Below, piece after piece: positions 59,308 through 64,000 of a stretch of DNA of 64,000 nucleotides. Source of the stretch: Gilvimarinus algae (GTDB lineage: Bacteria > Pseudomonadota > Gammaproteobacteria > Pseudomonadales > Cellvibrionaceae); NCBI RefSeq assembly GCF_030518215.1, contig NZ_JAULRT010000062.1, positions 558,001 to 622,000 of the forward strand, given 5' to 3'. The first letter of the stretch is position 1; every line of letters starts with the position of its first letter. The translations under genes were made by a program, and so were the position numbers. The notes under the pieces are model-generated. The model did no database searches. It was not told where the DNA came from and saw only the letters and a list, made by a program, of their open reading frames with translations.

Positions 59308-62300
59308 ATGCATAAATGGACGACCTTTCTGTTGTGGCTGGTACTTGCCATCGCCCCTTTTCTATCGACGCCTCTTCTGGCTCAAGTAGTGATTACTGAG
59401 CCGCTGGAAATCGCCGCCTCTGACACTACCTATGATGGGCAGGATGTGACTGTTGATGGTGTGGAAGTAGTGATAGATGGCTATCATCAACTAGCCAGTT
59501 TGCGTCTTGTGAACGGGGCGGCGCTGACACACTCGGAGGAGAGCGGGATTGAACTGGATATTGAAACTGAGCTATATGTTGATGAAGCCAGCCGTATAGA
59601 CGTCGAAGGCAAGGGCCTGCTGTCGAAAGAAACCGATGGTTGCTGTGTGACCGGAAGCCATGGTGGGCGAGGAGGTGTGTATGGCAATGCCCTATACAAT
59701 GAAGAAGAGGGTGTCTACTACCCGAGTGAACCCTCTTCAGAGTATGGCAGTTACGCAACGCCCGAAACATTGGGCGAAGGAGCTAAAACGTATGGTCGCT
59801 ACGGAAATGGGCAGCCTTACGCTACGAGGGGCGGCGGCAGAGTTAAAGTGTTTGCTCAGTCTATTGTTTTACAGGGTAGAGTGTCGGCCAATGGGGCGGC
59901 AATTCAAGACAATAATAAAACGCATGGGGCTGGAGGTTCTGTTTGGTTCGATGCTGATGAAATTATTTTGGGCTCATCTTCTCAAACGCATATCACTGCG
60001 AATGGAGGCGGGGCAGAAGGCGGTAGTGGAGGTGGCCGAGTTGCAATCCATTATAGCTCATTTGAATATACACTTGAAAATTTTTCCGTGTCAGGTGGTA
60101 ATGAGTTCAATAATATTCCAAGTACGATGAGTGGCGGTGCTGGTACCGTATACCTCTACGATAAATCAAAGCAGCACGGTAAGCTGATTGTTAAAAATAA
60201 CGTATGGGAGAAAGCGCCACATACGCGAGTCAGTCTTGAAAATGATGTTCATGAATTACTCGTCAGTGGCTCGGAAACCGCTTTAGAGGTCTTAGCCAGT
60301 GACTTTACTCTGAATGGAGTTCCTACAGTATCTGTAAGTTTGCTAGATCAAGGACGTCTAATCGTGCAAGGCGATCTTGTCTTCCCTGAGGCTTTGCAGT
60401 TGGAGCTGGAATTACCCGAAGCCCCAGAAGGAGAGTCCCTGACTTTTGATCTTGAAGAAGGCCACTTAGAGGTGTTTGGCGAGTTGGAGGTCAATGCACC
60501 GATCTCTTTCGGTGAGGTCTCTGCTAACCGCTTGGTGGTGAATAACACCTTTAGTTGGTTGTCCGCGACGATAAACCATTTAATATTAAATCATCCATTA
60601 GCGAGTGAAGTCCAAGATTCGGTTCTTTCCGTTAGTGAGTCAATTTCGGCAGACGAAAATTCGTTAGTAGTGAATGGTTTCCGTCTTTGGCTTGGTTTTG
60701 ATGCCGATTTTGAAGCCTTGAGTGTCGTCAATGGAGGCATGATTAGCACGACCCCAGTTGACCGGGAAGCTGGAGAGAAATTTAAGACTCTCAACTTAGT
60801 GGCAAATACACTCTGGATTGACTCGGATAGCTCTATCTCTAGTGGAGACCGGGGGTTTTTGGAGAGATCCCCGGATGTTGGGCCATATGGTATAGACTGC
60901 TCCGATTATAAAGAGCCCATTTGCCCGGGGGTGGGTAATAATCAGTTACATAGTCAGGGGGGCGGAGCTATTCATTTATCCCTTGAGAGCTTGCAGATTG
61001 ATGGAATAATTGACGCATCTTCTTCTTACGGCGGAGGTTCAATTTGGATAATAACCAAAGAAATTTCGTCTACGGTTGAAGATTCTAAAATTACAGCAAA
61101 TAGCGTCTATGAAGGTTTTTCATCGGGGTCAGTGTCACTTCACTATGAAACAAACAGTGGGTTTGATTTCACGAACATTACTTCAAATAATAAGTCCATA
61201 CGGAGTTATGCTGAGAAACTTCGGCCGGGCACGGTCTTTATTCTCAATACTGTTTCTGGTGAAAGTACTTTAAAGATCTCCGATGGCGGCACCAACGACC
61301 TATGGCCTTTTCCTGATATCGATTCAGATACCCAGCTAGTAGTAGAAGCCGCCAACTTTTCATATTCGGGAGATGTGCGGGGACAGGAGTGGGATCTGAT
61401 TTCCGGTTCATTGGTCTCATTTACATCGGGTCAGAATCTGTCAAATTTTCACTCTTTCAACATTGTCGATTCAACGCTTAGGTTCGAGCAAGGATTGACC
61501 TTCCCAGAAGAGTCTCCCGTGTTGGGCAGTGGCGTATCCGTTGAGGTTCTAGGTCCGCCGGTTTTTGAGGGTGATAGCTTGCGAGTAGATGGGTTTGATT
61601 TGTCGCTGTCGGGTCATGTAGAGCTTGAAGATATTTCGGTGATTAATGGTGGCATTTTGTCCGCGTCAAAATTTGGGCTTGATGGACGCCTGTCCCTTGT
61701 GACAAACCGGCTACATATTGATGAGCAAAGTCGAATTGATGTTTCAGGGAAGGGTTTTCCCTGGAGTCAGGAAAATCTCGACAGTGGGGTAGGAGGCAGC
61801 CACGGCGGTGTAGGCGGGTACTATCTGAACTCTCGCGACGAGCGCTTTGACAGCCTTCCCGCCTCAGGTGACGAGTTTTGGCCAACAACGCCAGGCTGGG
61901 GGTCACGTGATAGCTACGGCGGCGGAGCCCTGTCAATAGAGGCGATGGTCGTCGAGCTGGGCGGCCAGATACTGGCAGATGGTTGGACCCGCCCCGGTTT
62001 GCCTTCAAATGCAAGGGGCGGCAGCGCCGGGGGATCAATACTTCTCAACGTGAACGAGCTGGCGGTATTGTCTGATCAGGCCCTGATTCGCGCGAGTGGT
62101 TCTCACGCAAGAGGTGGCGGTGGGGGCGGCGGGCGTATTGCAATATATTATTCTAGTTTAATGGAGAGCTTTCCGTTGTTACTGGAGGCTCAAGGCGGGG
62201 TCTCCGAGTTTTACAATGGGCAGTACTACTCCTACGGACACGGTGAAGACGGAACTGTATATCTCAAACAGAAAGAAACCGGACCCTACGTGACCTCAAG

Positions 62301-64000
62301 TAGCCTAAACGCGGTGAGCAAAGACGCCTTTCGGATAATTACCTTGGCGCTGAGTGAGCCTATAGATCCGGCTACTGTGACGGCAAACGATTTGACGCTT
62401 GAGAATATCGAGAGCGGTGTAGTCATGCACCCAGACCAACTGTTGCCGGATTCTGTGTCAGATCTTCGGGCCGAGTTTTCCCAAGACATCCCCGATGGCA
62501 GCTATTTTCTTACTCTGGCGCCTAGTATTGCCAACCTATCCGGCGTGCTACTTGATCAAAACCAAAACCAAATTGCCGGGCAAACCCCTGAAGATCACTA
62601 TACTGAGCACTTTGTTGTCGATACTGTGGCCCCTGATGCGCCTGTGCTCGGCCCCTATCCAGACACCACGGGTAACCGCACCATTACGTTCTCGGGTAGT
62701 AAGGAAGCTGGAACGACGCTTTGGGTCAACAATGCGCCTGTCGATGGGTTTCGCGATGCTGAGGCTTGGCAGTATTCTGCAGAGCTTATTGAAGGTCAGA
62801 ATTTCCTTTCCTTCTACTTGGTTGATGAAGCAGGCAATGAAAGCGGCCAAGTCGAAATCGCCGTTAACTACGATTCTTCCCTCGGTAGTACTATAGCCCC
62901 AGCACTTGTTGAAGAACTTTTGTGGATTCAAGGGGACGGTTCAAGGATTGTTGTGGATTGGAGTTCATACGATCCATTGGGTAATGAAAATGATATATCT
63001 GGATATCACGTTTACTATTCTGGAGCACCGTTTTCTTCCTACAATAGTGGTGTAAATGCGATATTTGTTCCAGCGAATAGCCAGTCTTTCGATATCTCCG
63101 GTTTGCCACCCTTTTCAACAGTCTATGTGGTTGTAGTTGCTATTGACACCCAAGGCTTAACTTCAGAATTTTATGAGTCTGTCCCTATAGACCTTGTGGA
63201 TGAAGAATTACCAGGAAGAGCAAAAAATTTAACGGTGCTTCCTGATTATACAAGCCTTTTACTAACATGGACTCCGGCTTCCGATCCGTACGATAACTTG
63301 GACATCTACCAAGTCCTTGTTGGTGACGAAGTGTTTGTGGTGGACCCAACTGAAATTCAGGATGGCTTTTTTCATCTCGAAGTAAGCGGGCTGTGGCCAG
63401 CGTCTGCATATCCGGTAGAAGTTCGGGCTCTGAACCCCAGGGGCAATTACAGCGCGGCAGCAACAGACCCCGGCGCCACTCTACTTGGAAACCCTTCCGA
63501 CGTTTCGATTTCAGATGATTACGTCCTAACCTGGTCAGCGTCCGGACCTAGGGAGTTGGTGAGTAGTTATAGAATCTATGCCGCCCCGCAAAGCTTTACT
63601 TCGGTATTGGGCATGGAACCTATTCGGATTGTGCCGTCAAGCGGTCCGACGCAGGCGGATTATTCTCTGCAGTTGAATCAACTGCCAGAGAATACTCTGC
63701 ACTATTTTACGGTGGTGGCCGTGAATGTATCTGGTGGGAGTTCAGAGACTATATTTACCGACTCTGGGCTTTATCTGACAGACAATCTTGGGCCGACTAT
63801 AGATTTTGCAGAACTTGTAAACAATGGCCACCACCACGATCTGAGCGCATTTCCGACGGTAGCGAAGAATTCGAGTCTTGTGGCCAGTTTTTCTGACAAC
63901 ACAGGTGTTTCTCATGTCGTGGTGTACTTGAATGATGCTATTCTTGGAAATTTTCCTTTGTCTACTTCCGAGATCCATTTGCCTGTTAATATACAGGCGC
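59308..64000 (+). CDS. giant secreted multidomain protein, 5' part (runs off the window)
   Basis: An unbroken frame of at least 1564 codons begins MHKWTTFLLWLVLAIAPF, a signal peptide ending near LLAQ, and continues past base 64000. Three glycine-rich modules lie at about residues 85-288, 495-615 and 795-990, sharing the pattern L.ID..S.IDV.GKG, SHGG.GG, SYGGG, then GGGGGGRIAIYYSS (GGGRVAIHYSS in module 1). Ig-like domains follow (about 995-1108 with LSEPIDPATVTANDLTL; 1111-1190 with VDEAGNESG), then three fibronectin III-like domains (about 1193-1490) and another Ig-like domain. It is a probable surface protein; the C-terminus (Rhs, autotransporter or anchor) is unseen. Confidence 0.85.
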   Translation, partial: MHKWTTFLLWLVLAIAPFLSTPLLAQVVITEPLEIAASDTTYDGQDVTVDGVEVVIDGYHQLASLRLVNGAALTHSEESGIELDIETELYVDEASRIDVEGKGLLSKETDGCCVTGSHGGRGGVYGNALYNEEEGVYYPSEPSSEYGSYATPETLGEGAKTYGRYGNGQPYATRGGGRVKVFAQSIVLQGRVSANGAAIQDNNKTHGAGGSVWFDADEIILGSSSQTHITANGGGAEGGSGGGRVAIHYSSFEYTLENFSVSGGNEFNNIPSTMSGGAGTVYLYDKSKQHGKLIVKNNVWEKAPHTRVSLENDVHELLVSGSETALEVLASDFTLNGVPTVSVSLLDQGRLIVQGDLVFPEALQLELELPEAPEGESLTFDLEEGHLEVFGELEVNAPISFGEVSANRLVVNNTFSWLSATINHLILNHPLASEVQDSVLSVSESISADENSLVVNGFRLWLGFDADFEALSVVNGGMISTTPVDREAGEKFKTLNLVANTLWIDSDSSISSGDRGFLERSPDVGPYGIDCSDYKEPICPGVGNNQLHSQGGGAIHLSLESLQIDGIIDASSSYGGGSIWIITKEISSTVEDSKITANSVYEGFSSGSVSLHYETNSGFDFTNITSNNKSIRSYAEKLRPGTVFILNTVSGESTLKISDGGTNDLWPFPDIDSDTQLVVEAANFSYSGDVRGQEWDLISGSLVSFTSGQNLSNFHSFNIVDSTLRFEQGLTFPEESPVLGSGVSVEVLGPPVFEGDSLRVDGFDLSLSGHVELEDISVINGGILSASKFGLDGRLSLVTNRLHIDEQSRIDVSGKGFPWSQENLDSGVGGSHGGVGGYYLNSRDERFDSLPASGDEFWPTTPGWGSRDSYGGGALSIEAMVVELGGQILADGWTRPGLPSNARGGSAGGSILLNVNELAVLSDQALIRASGSHARGGGGGGGRIAIYYSSLMESFPLLLEAQGGVSEFYNGQYYSYGHGEDGTVYLKQKETGPYVTSSSLNAVSKDAFRIITLALSEPIDPATVTANDLTLENIESGVVMHPDQLLPDSVSDLRAEFSQDIPDGSYFLTLAPSIANLSGVLLDQNQNQIAGQTPEDHYTEHFVVDTVAPDAPVLGPYPDTTGNRTITFSGSKEAGTTLWVNNAPVDGFRDAEAWQYSAELIEGQNFLSFYLVDEAGNESGQVEIAVNYDSSLGSTIAPALVEELLWIQGDGSRIVVDWSSYDPLGNENDISGYHVYYSGAPFSSYNSGVNAIFVPANSQSFDISGLPPFSTVYVVVVAIDTQGLTSEFYESVPIDLVDEELPGRAKNLTVLPDYTSLLLTWTPASDPYDNLDIYQVLVGDEVFVVDPTEIQDGFFHLEVSGLWPASAYPVEVRALNPRGNYSAAATDPGATLLGNPSDVSISDDYVLTWSASGPRELVSSYRIYAAPQSFTSVLGMEPIRIVPSSGPTQADYSLQLNQLPENTLHYFTVVAVNVSGGSSETIFTDSGLYLTDNLGPTIDFAELVNNGHHHDLSAFPTVAKNSSLVASFSDNTGVSHVVVYLNDAILGNFPLSTSEIHLPVNIQA

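Noticed and set aside
59660-60130. A 156-codon frame inside the start of the giant protein
   Set aside because: It is in another frame of a long, motif-bearing coding region and has no supporting features.

Overview
The window looks like chromosomal DNA of a marine, polysaccharide-degrading gammaproteobacterium of the Cellvibrionales type (Saccharophagus/Simiduia/Cellvibrio-like). This is inferred from the conserved block tilS-pyrG-kdsA-eno-ftsB-ispD-ispF-truD-pcm-nlpD-rpoS-fdxA-mutS, from relA-mazG, from prfB (with its programmed frameshift)-lysS, and from a small beta-glucan/glucose regulon plus a CE2-type esterase. No tRNA, rRNA, CRISPR array, insertion sequence or phage gene was recognised. 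Nothing was searched or computed; family names come from reading motifs.

Layout. 0-6.4 kb: end of an ABC ATPase with its FtsX-like partner (ybbA-ybbP), an MFS transporter, and a gtrA-GT2 pair whose last gene overlaps the MFS gene tail to tail. 6.5-8.2 kb: a CueR-like regulator and an SO_0444-type Cu/Zn efflux permease behind a promoter with a 19-bp spacer and an inverted repeat. 8.2-13.2 kb: prfB, lysS, yaeQ, a ybbN/cnoX-like co-chaperone and a DUF4380-like lipoprotein. 13.2-25.4 kb: a sugar regulon (FHS/GluP-type MFS transporter, LacI-family regulator, glucokinase, GH3 glucosidase) marked by two copies of the palindrome TGACAGCGCTGTCA placed on the -35 elements of three predicted promoters. 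It is interrupted by a Ca2+/Na+ exchanger, a DUF2254 protein and a four-gene signalling operon: degenerate BLUF protein, COG2229/MglA-like GTPase and two Roadblock/LC7 proteins.

25.6-39.5 kb: relA, mazG, a CE2-like SGNH esterase lipoprotein, a LysR-GST-NTF2-tautomerase cluster, an envelope operon (lipoprotein, DUF1287, class D beta-lactamase-like protein, small helical protein), an HD-GYP phosphodiesterase preceded by a Fur-box-like sequence, a LysR-SDR-quinol monooxygenase cluster and an orphan SUKH-like gene. 39.5-57.4 kb: S9 peptidase-greB, then the conserved housekeeping block through rpoS, fdxA and mutS. surE is absent from its usual place before pcm, and a DUF368/PopT-like gene lies between pcm and nlpD.

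57.6-64 kb: an AT-richer accessory region with an unrecognised exported protein, a membrane-anchored transglutaminase-like protein, and the start of a very large secreted protein (at least 1564 codons, running off the window) with three glycine-rich modules followed by Ig-like and fibronectin-III-like domains. The BLUF/GTPase/Roadblock operon and this transglutaminase/giant-protein locus are the best candidates for undescribed systems.
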